DNA from: Aphanomyces cochlioides
Lineage: Eukaryota > Oomycota > Saprolegniomycetes > Saprolegniales > Verrucalvaceae
NCBI GenBank assembly: GCA_019828595.1
Contig: JAHQRK010000004.1
Coordinates: forward strand, 2,480,001 to 2,544,000
Reading direction: 5' to 3'
Length of the DNA stretch: 64,000 nucleotides
Position 1 is the first letter of the stretch. Each line of letters opens with the position of its first letter. The position numbers were made by a program, and so were the translations under genes. Under the pieces are notes generated by a model. The model worked only from the letters and a program-made list of their open reading frames with translations. It was not told the origin of the DNA and searched no databases. This document shows, in pieces, positions 31,166 through 41,695 of this stretch.

Positions 31166-33326
31166 GTGTACAGTCGCGTATATTATAAATAATTATACGC
31201 TAAATAATCCGTCATTTATCACTCTTGAGTGAAAAGATGGCCTTGGCGGGGATCGAACTCGGGGAGAGGTACCTGTCAAAGTTGATATATGTGCATCCGT
31301 TTACACAGGTAAGTGCTGTGAACTGAACGTCGATTTCTTGGCAACCACGCATTGGCATTGGACGAAACTTTCAGGTGGTCCAGGATGATTCTTGAGCCCT
31401 TGTTTGCGCAGTCACTTGGAATTGGTTGGCTCTCGTGGGCTGCGAAATTTTTGATCTTCGTTTTCGAGGGATGGGTGGTCGATTTTGAGTCGGCACTTTC
31501 GATATTGCTCCCGAATCGCTGCGTGTTTGGCCGCCTGGGTTTGCACACACCCTCATGGGTGTGGCGGAGTCGTGGACGTCGTGGTTTGCCGTGCGGCCGC
31601 GTGGATCGAAGTTTCGAGTTTCGAGTGCTATGGATTGTGGACATGGTCTTGAAGATGCTTTCGGCGCTTGTTTCTCGGCGTGTGCATGGAGTTGAGTCTT
31701 CAAACTTCACGTGATGCTTCACTGGAGGCTGGTGAGCATTTCTTTCATTGACACTTTTGTCTGATTCGGCCTTGATAGAGTTTCGATATGCTGGCTGCCA
31801 ATTGTGCCATATCCCTCAAGGGGCTGTCGAGTCGGTTTCTGTGCGAATGGAGTTGCGATTGTTCTTGATGCTGCTTGAGCTGCCTCTACCCATGCTGGTG
31901 AGCATTTGGTTCATTGGAATTGTCATCTCATTCGGCTTCGATAGGAATCTGCTATGATGTCTGGCTTGGGCGGCGGCTTGGTCGAGGTGCTGTCGGCGTG
32001 GCTTGGTGGCGAAGCGCGTTGATTTGAGCCTTGGCGCTTGGCATGCTGTCTCGATGGAGGATGGTGAGCATTTGACTCGTTGGGATTGTTATCTCATTGT
32101 GTCTTGGTAGGATTTTGGTATGGTGCGCGATATGGCTGCGAGTGGTTCAAGGCTGGTGGTGTTGTGGCGGTGCTTTTTTCGGCGCGTTGGCTCAAGGTGA
32201 CATCAAGCAAGGCGTCCAAGCAAGGCGTTGGCGTGGCTCAAGTGGTTTTTGTCTCTTGCGCGGCACCTTGTGTGTCGTGCGTCGACCTGGTCGACTGGGT
32301 GTCCCCTAAGTCGGCTCTTTCTGGGAGTCGCCAACATGTCGCTTGGAGTGCCGCAAAAAAGCTGGATACGGAGTGTAACTAGGGGGGCCCTTTGATCACT
32401 CCTATGCCAGTCGGTAGCCCCTACCCGGATACTCCTCGATGGCATGTTGAACTTTTTACTTTGCTGTCGTTGAGTCGTGGCTTCGGCCGCGGCTTCAACC
32501 ATTGTGACTTGGTCGCAATGGGATGCCCCGGGGCTTTTCAAGTGAAGATCTCTTCGTCCGAAGAAGGTTTGGCATCTTTGGTCTTGATGATTTGCTCGTG
32601 GTTTTGTAGGCTCATCTTCAAAGCATTTTCCAAGTCCGAAAAAGGTCAAGTATTTTGCAGATGATTTTGACTCATTGTTTCTTTGTTTTGTAGCGCGCGC
32701 GAGGCCTTTGAAAAGGCTTTGCGAAAATGGCCAAGTCGACGTGAAAAAGCTCGTGGATTTCACGCGAAGCGCTCGCCAATTTTTAATTTTGTAATTCAGT
32801 CTCGAATTGCCAATTTCTTGTTTTTGTCTTGTCGATTTCTCAAGCTTGGTGCAAATCTCCAAGTAAGTCACTTCAACATTGACTTGTTCTAACTTGACAA
32901 TTTAGCTTGGTCAAGTTGAATTTTCCAAAAGTCATTGTGGTCAAGAGAAATTTCATTGTCAAACTTGGTTATCGATCAAGGATGAACTTGTCCAAGATGT
33001 AAGTCGCTTGAAACTTGGTGGATTGGTCTCAAACTTGGTGTAGGCATTGTTCAAACGTTTGTCGACTGATGTTTCTCTGAAGGTTGGAGTTGATTCGCAC
33101 TGCATGGCGTCCAAATGGGCCTTCAAAATTTTCCTCGCGTTTGACGATGGGGATGGTTTTATAAAGCTGTAAGTCGTCTGGAGTTAAGCGAATCGTCTTG
33201 ATACTTCATGTAGGTATTGTCCAAGCATTGTTCGTTGAATGGTTCTCTTGGAGCTGGTGTTGAATTGCGTTGCATCAAGTGCAAAATCGACGGCAACGTT
33301 TTGTTGCGTCCAGGAGTGAATCTAGC
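31166..33326 (-). other. LINE D 3' untranslated region
   Basis: It starts with the same terminal hairpin as family A (GCGTATA and TATACGC arms), then CACTC/GAGTG. A tRNA-like segment follows on the LINE strand (B-box-like GTTCGATCC, then CAAGGCCA). No credible gene was seen. It carries a ~166-bp tandem repeat and a second degenerate repeat near 33040 and 33210. The block at 32760-32830 matches family A. Confidence 0.6.
31731..32228. repeat. ~166-bp degenerate tandem repeat, 3 units
   Basis: Units begin GGTGAGCATTT at 31731, 31897 and 32063, an even 166-bp spacing. Similarity is clearest in the first ~65 bp of each unit and fades after. Confidence 0.7.
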
Positions 33327-36300
33327 TTAGTCGAGTGGTAAGGCTCGGGGTGTGGGTAACTTAACTTCCGTTGACGCTGGATGTAGATTCGTGTTCCAAT
33401 GAATGGCAACCCATCTTTGAACTTGCAAACCGAGAACTACACGGTTTGAACTGTGAACGCCTTGAGGTGCTTTCGAAAATATGCCTTGTACTGAGTTTGT
33501 CGACATAGGACTGCAAAAAAGTGTTTTGACATCTTGATGCGCTTGTTCATCTTGTGTTTGGCGGATCCAACGACGAACATTGGAGCTCCAAAACGTCAGT
33601 GCAATGTCGTTGAGAGCTGGTATGTATGCAGCTGGAGCTTTGTCGAATTTGACTCTGTTGCGGTGACCATAGGAGATGGAGGATTGTGCAAACCAACATG
33701 AACCACATGCGCTGCAACAAGTCTTGATGCAACGACCAACGTTCGCGACTTGGAAGGATTCGAGATGCTCAAACCAGTCCCAGGAGAAGCGTATCCCGAA
33801 AGGACTCCATGCTTCACGATGAGGTAACCAAACTCGATGCGTCCATTTGCAATTCATGAATAGGTGTCGTTTCGTCTCGCGTTCGAAGCACTGGTGGTAG
33901 CAGCATTGGATGGCGTGTGGGTGAGTCGATTCCATGAACCGAAACTTGTCACTGACGGGTAGTATGTCGTAGATTGCTCGAAACCAAACATCCGCCTGCA
34001 CTGGTGTCACAATCTTGGACAGTGGCTTGACGTATCTCGAGAGGTAAGCGCTGATCTTTTTCTTGTCAGTCCTCAGCGGTGAGTCTAGAGGATGTTTCTT
34101 CGTCATGGGTGGTGCATGGAAGCTTATCATCTTGAGAATCTTTGATGTCCAGGAGCCAAAAGGTATTTCCTTTTCGTTGTGTCGGCAGACGATGATGGGT
34201 TGTGTTTCAGGACTTCTCGGAACTCCGTTGACAAGCGGCAAGTCTGCTTGCGTCCACACGTTAGTCGCAATCAGAGTCAAGAGCTTGTAGAAGTGTTGGA
34301 AGCTTGTTGGAATTGGTGAGTCATCCACAAAGTCGTCTTCAAGTGCGGTCATCATGGATTTGAATTCATCATAGGTTGGCCAGGTTCTCATCGGCGTCAA
34401 GAAATCTTCCAAGCTTAGAAGGCCACTACGTGCCACGTGCCGATACCAATCTCGATGGTTTTTCAACTTGATCGCTAAGGAGGATGTTCCATCTCGTCCC
34501 GGGACTTGGAAAAGCGGGTGCGACGACAACCAAATCGGCATTTGAATCATCTGATGAATTGTTGGTTCGTGCGGCGTTTTGGCTGTCATTGGTATTTTTG
34601 TCCAGTGTTTCCAGATGTCGTTCCACAGCGGCGACAGCAATCCTCGTTGGACGAGTTGGTTGTTGAACGACGGGTGATAGTACAAGAAATCCCAACGATC
34701 GTGTCGGGAGTATGGGCTCATGCATCGGCGCAGTCGATCCACAGGTTAGATGGTCCACAACTGTGTCGAATCATTCTCTTCTTTGACTAGGAGTTGAAGC
34801 CGAGTGAGACGCTGCTTGCGAATGATGGACGCAATATGGGGAACTTTCAAGCCAATCTTTTGATCGTGCATCAAACCGCCTGCCGCGAGAGCAAGATACT
34901 TTTCTGTTGGTTGAGTTCGTCTGCTGAGGACAAACTTGTTCACCATAGATTGCCACTGTTGAATGGTACTGTCCTGAATTGGTAAAACCATTGTGTAGTG
35001 CCACAATTGCGATAGGAGCATGGTATTCACCAGCAGTCGTCGACCTTTGATCGTTCGCGCTCGACACGCCCAAGTGTTAAATGACTTGTAGAACTTGTCG
35101 GTGATGGTTTTGATTTGTAGGTTGGGATCCAAGTTATGCCCCAAGTGGATGTCCAGATATTTCACCGGGGTGCCGCTGGAAATCATGTTCAAACGTAGGT
35201 GTTGAATGACTTGTTGGTTGCTGTCAAGTGTGAGTACTTTGCTTTTGCTCCTGTTTAACTTGGCTCCAGAGTAGTGACAAAATTCATCGACAAGTTCCAA
35301 TTGCGCCTCAAGATCAACTACGGAACCAGAAACAAGAGTCGTGTCGTCGGCAAACAAGAGCACTGAAGCAATGCCGCCCTCCGAGTTGGAGAAAGCAAAG
35401 CCCCGTTCAGGGTGGTTGCGCAAAAGTTGAGCAAGCGGCTCAATGGTCAACACAAACAGCATGGACGACAATGGTTCGCCTTGCTTGACACCCCGTGTTG
35501 GGTAGAATGGTTGTGTAAGTTCTCCATTGATATTCAGACTGACTTTGGTGTTCTTGTAGAGGAGTTTGACCCAGTTAATAAATTGATCTCCAACATTGAA
35601 CTTTTTGAGCACTTGATACATGAAGTTGTGGTTCACGCGATCATATGCCTTCTCGAAGTCCAAGTACATGGCGTAAGCTTCCTCACTGAATGTTGTACAG
35701 TAATGCTGAAGATCTTGTAGGAAAACGACGTGGTCATGAATTCTTCGGCCTTTGACAAATCCGTTTTGCTCGGGCTGGACGATACTTGGCAACACATGGG
35801 AGAGTCGATAGGCCAAAGCTCTCGACAATGCTTTCACTTCAACTGGGATCAGTGCAATCGGACGATAGTTGGCAGGATTTCGACGATCGCCACCCTTGAA
35901 GAGCAATGAAATTGCAGACCATCGCTGGAAGTCAAGTAGTATTCCCTTGCGGCTTTGATCATTAAACACAATTCGTAGGATTTCACCAAACAACGGGGCA
36001 TCCAGTTGATAGAAGCAAGCTGGGAATCCGTCAATGCCAGGTGATTTGTGTAGATTCATTGTTCTGATCGATTGAGCTAGTTCAGCAGCCGTCACTGGTA
36101 CATCCAACGAACTGGAATATCTTCCTCCGACAGTTTACGTTCCAAGACATCAAGGAAGGAGCTTAGGCTTTCTGGGTTTCGATTTGACTCGAGGTCTTCA
36201 TCGGTCATGACCGCACACCAATGAGCGTTAAATACTTCGTGGATCTCCTCTGGTATGTCTGTGATATTTCCATCACTGTCATAACATTCCACAATAGGAA

Positions 36301-37531
36301 TTGAGTAGCGACTTGCTTGCGGCTTTCGAAAAAAGTGCGACGTAGCGGCTTCATTGTGGGTGGCGTGGAAGTCAAAGCTGAGGTCAGCGCTATGTTGCTT
36401 TATTGCTTGTTGACGCTCTTCATAGTTGGCTTTTGCGATTGCGAGTGTATCTGGACTGATTCGTCCTTGCTGGTGCTTCAATTGTGCTTGGAGCCATTGG
36501 ATTTGAGCCATTTGAAGTGCGTTTCGTTGATCGGTGATCATGCGAGCGTGATACTTTTGCAGAAACCTCTTCGTTCGGTGTTTCCAACGAGTCCACATTT
36601 CCCCTGGTTCGCTCGAAGTTCTCAACACTTCGAGAAATTCCGTTGCTTCATGCTTGATGGCGTCACGTACTTCCGAGATGGCCATCAATTCCTTCGGTAA
36701 TTTCCAGTAGCTCTTTTGTCGATGAATTTTGATAGGTTGGAGCTCCACAAAATGCCAAAGATGGTCAGTGTCTGCTGTGGGTTCAAAGTATTCCGATGTA
36801 CGAACCCAGCTTGTCAAGACTGGATCAAGCAGAATGTAATCCAACCGATTGAGTCGCTGAGGCGAAGAGTAAACCCGTTTTGTAGGATTGTAGCTGCGCC
36901 AAGCGTCGACGACATTCAGCTCTTGGATCCACTCAAAGCAAGACTGTCTGTGCGTGTGGTGGTTCGAAGACGCGGAGCCTCTTGAGTCGAGCTCTCTGTC
37001 CATGGGAAGGTTGAAGTCGCCCAAGACCACATGTTTCGAGTTGAGCGGGAAATTTCGCGGCAAGGCATTGAAAAATGCATCACGCTCACCGTCATGCACT
37101 GGTGCATAGACGTTGTGGTAAAATATCGGATCGTCCCCCCACATGGAGCTCACGACCATGTAGCGATCTTCAATGTTGTACTGGGATTCGTGGTGCAAGT
37201 GCTCAAAACCTGGAACTGTAGCTTGGAAGATCATCGCAACGCCTCCAGAGCGGTATTGTTCGACCTGGTCAGCGTCTTGTCGATGATCATTGGAAGCAAG
37301 AAAGTACTTGTCTTTGCCAAGCGCGTGGTTCAAGTGGAATTGGAACTTGTCGAATTGCGCAATGCCGGCGAACTTTGTTTCTTGTAAACCGACGATCCCA
37401 TGTCTTGAGATCATGGAGTTGACAAGTAAGTTGCCATTATCTCTTGACAAGCCGTTGACATTGGCTGTGGCAATAGATAACTTGGAGAGCGACGAGTTTG
37501 GGGAAGATGGAGTGGGTTGTGTTTGGTTCAT
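33327..37531 (-). pseudogene. LINE D ORF2 (endonuclease and reverse transcriptase), broken
   Basis: It begins with a true ATG at 37531. The APE endonuclease (LQETKFAG, VLGDFNLP, RLDYILLDP, TDHLWH) and reverse transcriptase (FADD about 35350) are present, with a C-terminal Cys/His motif near 33850-33910. Inactivated by a 2-bp insertion near 36110 between the two domains, TAA at 34746-34748 where family A has Leu, and a frameshift near 33750. Closely related to family A ORF2. Confidence 0.92.
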
Positions 37532-37619
37532 TGATTGATGTCGGGATTGAGGTTGTGGTTGGTTGGTGACTGAAGCCGAGAAGACTTTAGTACATCAGGT
37601 TGTGTCGGCGCTGCAGACG

Positions 37620-38366
37620 ATGGAGTGGTCTACACAATACCGTCGAGGATGTGATGACGGTCGAAAACATGATACCGTCGAGTCTGGGATATAGTGCGTG
37701 TGAGTCCACGAAGTTCACGGTGCAATGGCATACGTCATTTCGTGCAGCGCGTGAGACGGTCGAGTCTGTGAGACGGTGGAAAAGTGTGAAAACGTATAGT
37801 CAGTCTGTGAGGCAGTGACGTATGTGACGAGGTCGGATAAATGGCGGAGTTTGTGCCACTGTAGAATATGTGATTCAGTGCTGCATGTGAAGAGATGGAA
37901 TGCGTGATACGTGACTCGGTGGCGCCACGGATAAGTTGGCGTATGCGATATCGTGGCGTCTACGATGCGGTAGAGTGTGTGGTGGAGTAGACTTTGTGAG
38001 TGGAATATATGTTGTGTATGATGGCGTGATGTCTGTGACGCAGTGGACAATGTGATGCGAGGTTGATACGTTGGAGTCCTTGGTGGATATATGTGCCTTC
38101 CTAGGCAGGTTGGGAAGCTGTCGAGTTGAACAACCGTAGGACTTGGTATAGAACGTGTGTAATGCATGGCGTCGTCATCGAATGGAATGGTTGTGGTGGA
38201 AAAGTAAGTTGTGATGTGTGTCGTTTGTCTGTGAGCATGATTTGGTGCGTGGTATGAGTTGGTGAATACTTTTGTGTCGGAAGTCGGTACTGAGTGTCCC
38301 CTGCGTTTTGAGTGTGACAGTGTTCTGGAGTGTGTTGTATGTATGGAGTGTGTATGTCGTCAGGAA
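37620..38366 (+). repeat. tRNA-Lys array spacer, 3' three quarters
   Basis: Starts at GATGGAGTGG, equivalent to spacer position 38599 of the next unit, and runs to the next complete tRNA. No gene. Confidence 0.92.
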
Positions 38367-38439
38367 GCCCGTCTAGCTCAGTCGGTAGAGCGCAAGGCTC
38401 TTAACCTTGTGGTCGTGGGTTCGAGCCCCACGGTGGGCG
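38367..38439 (+). tRNA. tRNA-Lys(CTT), undisturbed array copy
   Basis: Sequence as at 15397, with the normal array flank GTCAGGAA upstream and T4 and T5 terminators downstream. This is a pristine target: neither side is replaced by a LINE. Confidence 0.97.
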
Positions 38440-39361
38440 CTTCTTTTGCTCTTTTTGGGTCCCAGACATACATTCCTCTCACACACAATCCCCACTTTTT
38501 AAAACACTTGATCCCTCCAACTGCAGCTTCTTTGTCTGACAATACCTCCGTCCTTCCAAGCCTTCACTCCACGACTATGTGATATGGTCGACTATGTGAT
38601 GGAGTGGTCTACACAATACCGTCGAGGATGTGATGACGGTCGAAAACATGATACCGTCGAGTCTGGGATATAGTGCGTGTGAGTCCACGAAGTTCACGGT
38701 GCAATGGCATACGTCATTTCGTGCAGCGCGTGAGACGGTCGAGTCTGTGAGACGGTGGAAAAGTGTGAAAACGTATAGTCAGTCTGTGAGGCAGTGACGT
38801 ATGTGACGAGGTCGGATAAATGGCGGAGTTTGTGCCACTGTAGAATATGTGATTCAGTGCTGCATGTGAAGAGATGGAATGCGTGATACGTGACTCGGTG
38901 GCGCCACGGATAAGTTGGCGTATGCGATATCGTGGCGTCTACGATGCGGTAGAGTGTGTGGTGGAGTAGACATTGTGAGTGGAATATATGTTGTGTATGA
39001 TGGCGTGATGTCTGTGACGCAGTGGAGTATGTGATGCAGTGGACAATGTGATGCGAGGTTGATACGTTGGAGTCCTTGGTGGATATATGTGCCTTCCTAG
39101 GCAGGTTGGGAAGCTGTCGAGTTGAACAACCGTAGGACTTGGTATAGAACGTGTGTCATGCATGGCGTCGTCATCGAATGGAATGGTTGTGGTGGAAAAG
39201 TAAGTTGTGATGTGTGTCGTTTGTCTGTGAGCATGATGTGGTGCGTGGTATGAGTTGGTGAATACTTTTGTGTCGGAGGTCGGTACTGAGTGTCCCCTGC
39301 GTTTTGAGTGTGACAGTGTTCTGGAGTGTGTTGTATTATGGAGTGTGTATGTCGTCAGGAA
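38440..39361 (+). repeat. tRNA-Lys array spacer, full
   Basis: A whole spacer; the distance from this tRNA start to the next stub is 995 bp. No gene. Confidence 0.93.
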
Positions 39362-39375
39362 GCCCGTCTAGCTCA
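39362..39375 (+). repeat. tRNA-Lys 5' stub at LINE A copy 2 3' end
   Basis: GCCCGTCTAGCTCA followed by GTGTACAGTGTACAATCGCG. Compared with copy 1, a 7-bp word (GTGTACA) is repeated at the junction. Confidence 0.93.
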
Positions 39376-40001
39376 GTGTACAGTGTACAATCGCGTATAT
39401 TAAATTTAATTATACGCTAAATAGTAATGACCGTCATTAATCACTCTTGAGTGAATAATATTGGTGCTTGTGAGATTTGAACTCAAGAAGTTTTACCTCT
39501 TGAAACTTGATTTCTGTTGTATCAGTTGATACAGTGCAATGTTGACACTTGACACTCGAATCTTGGACTTGGGTGAGGGTCATCATGTTTCGTGACAAGG
39601 TGACTGGTCTTGGGTGGTGTAGACATGGGACAGAAGTGTCTGGTCTTCGTCATCAGATGGCTGTGGAATAATCTTGGACGGGGCCATCATCTGGAGAACT
39701 CCCAAATGTTGGCTTGACTAATCTTGGACGGGACCAGTGCCATAGGAAATATCCACATGTTGGTTGGACTCATCTTGGACGGAGCAGATTTCTTGTCTCA
39801 ATGGCGCGTCATTGTCGGAACATGGGTGCGCTGTGTCCAAATGTTTCTTCGGCCACATGTTGTCTCTTGATTTTTGTATAGGGCGTCTTGGAGTCCACTC
39901 GTTGGGTAGTGTGAAATTCTTGAGGATGAGATTGGAGAACTTCCTTGTGGATTTAATGGCTACGGCTTCATTTTCCGATTTGCCTGCTGCCCAACACACC
40001 G

Positions 40002-40766
40002 TCAGGCTGCCTCTCCGTTGCCTCGCTTTGGTTGCTTGCCTCTCGTTTGCGTTCCTTCTCGTCCGTGGTTTTGCCTTGCTTGTCCGACGTTGTTCCCTCT
40101 GCATTGAAGCTCGTTGTTGCCGTCGCTGTCGTCTCTGCTTTGCGCCACACTTGTTGCTGCGTCTCTCGTGTTCTCCTGTCTCGCTGTTCGATCGTCGTTG
40201 TTGCCGTCGCTGTCGTCTCTGCCGTGTGGCTGCTCGCTTGTCTCTGTCTTGGCCGTGTCGCTGTCTCTGTCGTGTCTGCCGTGTGGCTGCTCGCTTGTCT
40301 CTGTCTTGGCCGTGTCGCTGTCTCTGTCGTCTCTGCCGTGTGGCTGCTCGCTTGTCTCTGTCTTGGCCGTGTCGCTGTCTCTGTCGTGTCTGCCGTGTGA
40401 TTGATCGCTTATCTCTGTCTTGGCCGTGTCGCTGTCTCTGTCGTGTCTGCCGTGTGACTGCTCGCTTGTCTCTGTTGTGGCCGTGTCGCTGTCGCTGTCG
40501 TGTCTGCCGTGTGGCTGCTCGCTTGTCTCTGTTTTGGCCGTGTCGCTGTCGCTGTCGTCTCTGCCGTGTGGCTGCTCGCTTGTCTCTGTTTTGGCCGTGT
40601 CGCTGTCGCTTTCGTCTCTACGCTCATGGTGCTTTGGCTGCTTCCTCTCCATGTTCGTGGTGCTGCTGCTACGATGGGCGTTTCCAAGGAAGAATTTCAA
40701 GGCGTTGAAGACATCAAGGCGTTCAAGACTTGGTTTTTTGAAGCTATGGCTCCGAATGGCGACCAT
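40002..40766 (-). CDS. LINE A copy 2 third ORF, 57-bp-repeat hydrophilic protein (uncertain)
   Basis: A 254-codon version of the frame at 6805-7542. It has seven 19-residue units instead of eight, and an 84-bp in-frame stretch (about 40130-40213) near its C-terminal end that copy 1 lacks. Both changes are multiples of three, so the frame survives. No known domain and no assigned role. Confidence 0.4.
   Translation of the reverse strand: MVAIRSHSFKKPSLERLDVFNALKFFLGNAHRSSSTTNMERKQPKHHERRDESDSDTAKTETSEQPHGRDDSDSDTAKTETSEQPHGRHDSDSDTATTETSEQSHGRHDRDSDTAKTEISDQSHGRHDRDSDTAKTETSEQPHGRDDRDSDTAKTETSEQPHGRHDRDSDTAKTETSEQPHGRDDSDGNNDDRTARQENTRDAATSVAQSRDDSDGNNELQCRGNNVGQARQNHGREGTQTRGKQPKRGNGEAA
40222..40620. 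repeat. 57-bp minisatellite, 7 units
   Basis: Units starting CCGTGTG at 40222, 40279, 40336, 40393, 40450, 40507 and 40564. Confidence 0.95.
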
Positions 40767-41695
40767 CCTGTGTACTTCGCTCGTCGGAGGAAGGGGTGGT
40801 AGAAGGAGTCTGAACTGCCAGCGATGGGGGCCTTCCTGGAGGGCTCTCTACGCATATGGACGTCTTCTCGCAATGACCCCGGTCTGAGGGTAGCGGTTGA
40901 CTTGCTTCGACATTTTTTGGCCTCAATTCATGGAGCCGGACAGTTCTGCGGAAGTGTATGTTGGCTGACTCCCTTCATGCATGGATGCAGGGCTAAGAAC
41001 CTGGTCAGTTCGTGTCCGTGGAAGTGGATTGAGTGCTTTGGGTTTGCCTCTTTGTGGGTTTGTCTCTTTATGGCTTTATGCCTTTCGGCCTTTGGCCTTG
41101 ATTTTGGGTGTCCCTTTCTTTTTACTCCTTTGTTGGAGCCCCCGGGGGTAGCGGTCAAGTCAAGACTTCGTCGGAAAAGGAGGTTTGGCGACTTTGGCTT
41201 TGATGACTTGTTTGTGTAGGGTGGCGAGCGCGCGCGATATTTGCTTTTTGTGTTTGTTGGCGATCAAGTTTGGCGATTTTCGACTTCAAGAAAGCGCGAA
41301 GAAACGTGGGGGTTAGCACACGAGCGCAGCTATGGGCGGCCCGTTCACCAACTTTCGGTAAGTTTCTTCTTTGTTTTTGTGGCTTGACTTTTGCTTAGTT
41401 TGCTTTTGGTTTGCGACGAAACCTTCTGAAAATCGCTAAGTCTTCAAGAAATTTCTCGCCGATTTCACGCGAAGCGCTGCCCAAATTCTTAATTTTGTAA
41501 TTCAGCCTTGAATTACCAATTTTTCTTGTGTTTTTTGGTTTGATTTCAAGTTTGCCTTGGCTGCAAGTAAGTTGGTCAGCTAGAATCACTTCTAACTTGA
41601 AAATTTAGTTTGAATTTGCATTGGATCGATCAAGTTCAAATCCACTCTTGAAATTTGGAGCGGCTTTATGTTGGCTGAAGAAGGCGAGTCGATTT
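40767..41695 (-). other. LINE A copy 2 region between ORF2 and third ORF
   Basis: Counterpart of 7543-8471. No convincing gene is seen on either strand. Confidence 0.5.

Larger units (their letters stand above)
31166..37619 (-). mobile_element. LINE family D, 5' truncated, dead
   Basis: About 6.5 kb antisense to the tRNA, related to family A (similar ORF2 and 3' end). It retains a long 3' UTR, a broken ORF2 and the last ~11 codons of ORF1 (ending QRRHNLMY and TAA). At 37619-37620 it joins array spacer about 160 bp past where a tRNA would end, not tRNA nucleotide 1, so this edge is probably a later recombination or deletion. Confidence 0.9.

Noticed and set aside
31276..31722. Overlapping frames on both strands in the LINE D 3' UTR
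   Set aside because: No domain, and no counterpart in family A.
38259..38582. 107-codon frame across tRNA-Lys and spacer, repeated at 57663 and 58659
   Set aside because: It runs through the tRNA gene and recurs only because the array unit recurs; it is a known kind of false gene over tRNAs.
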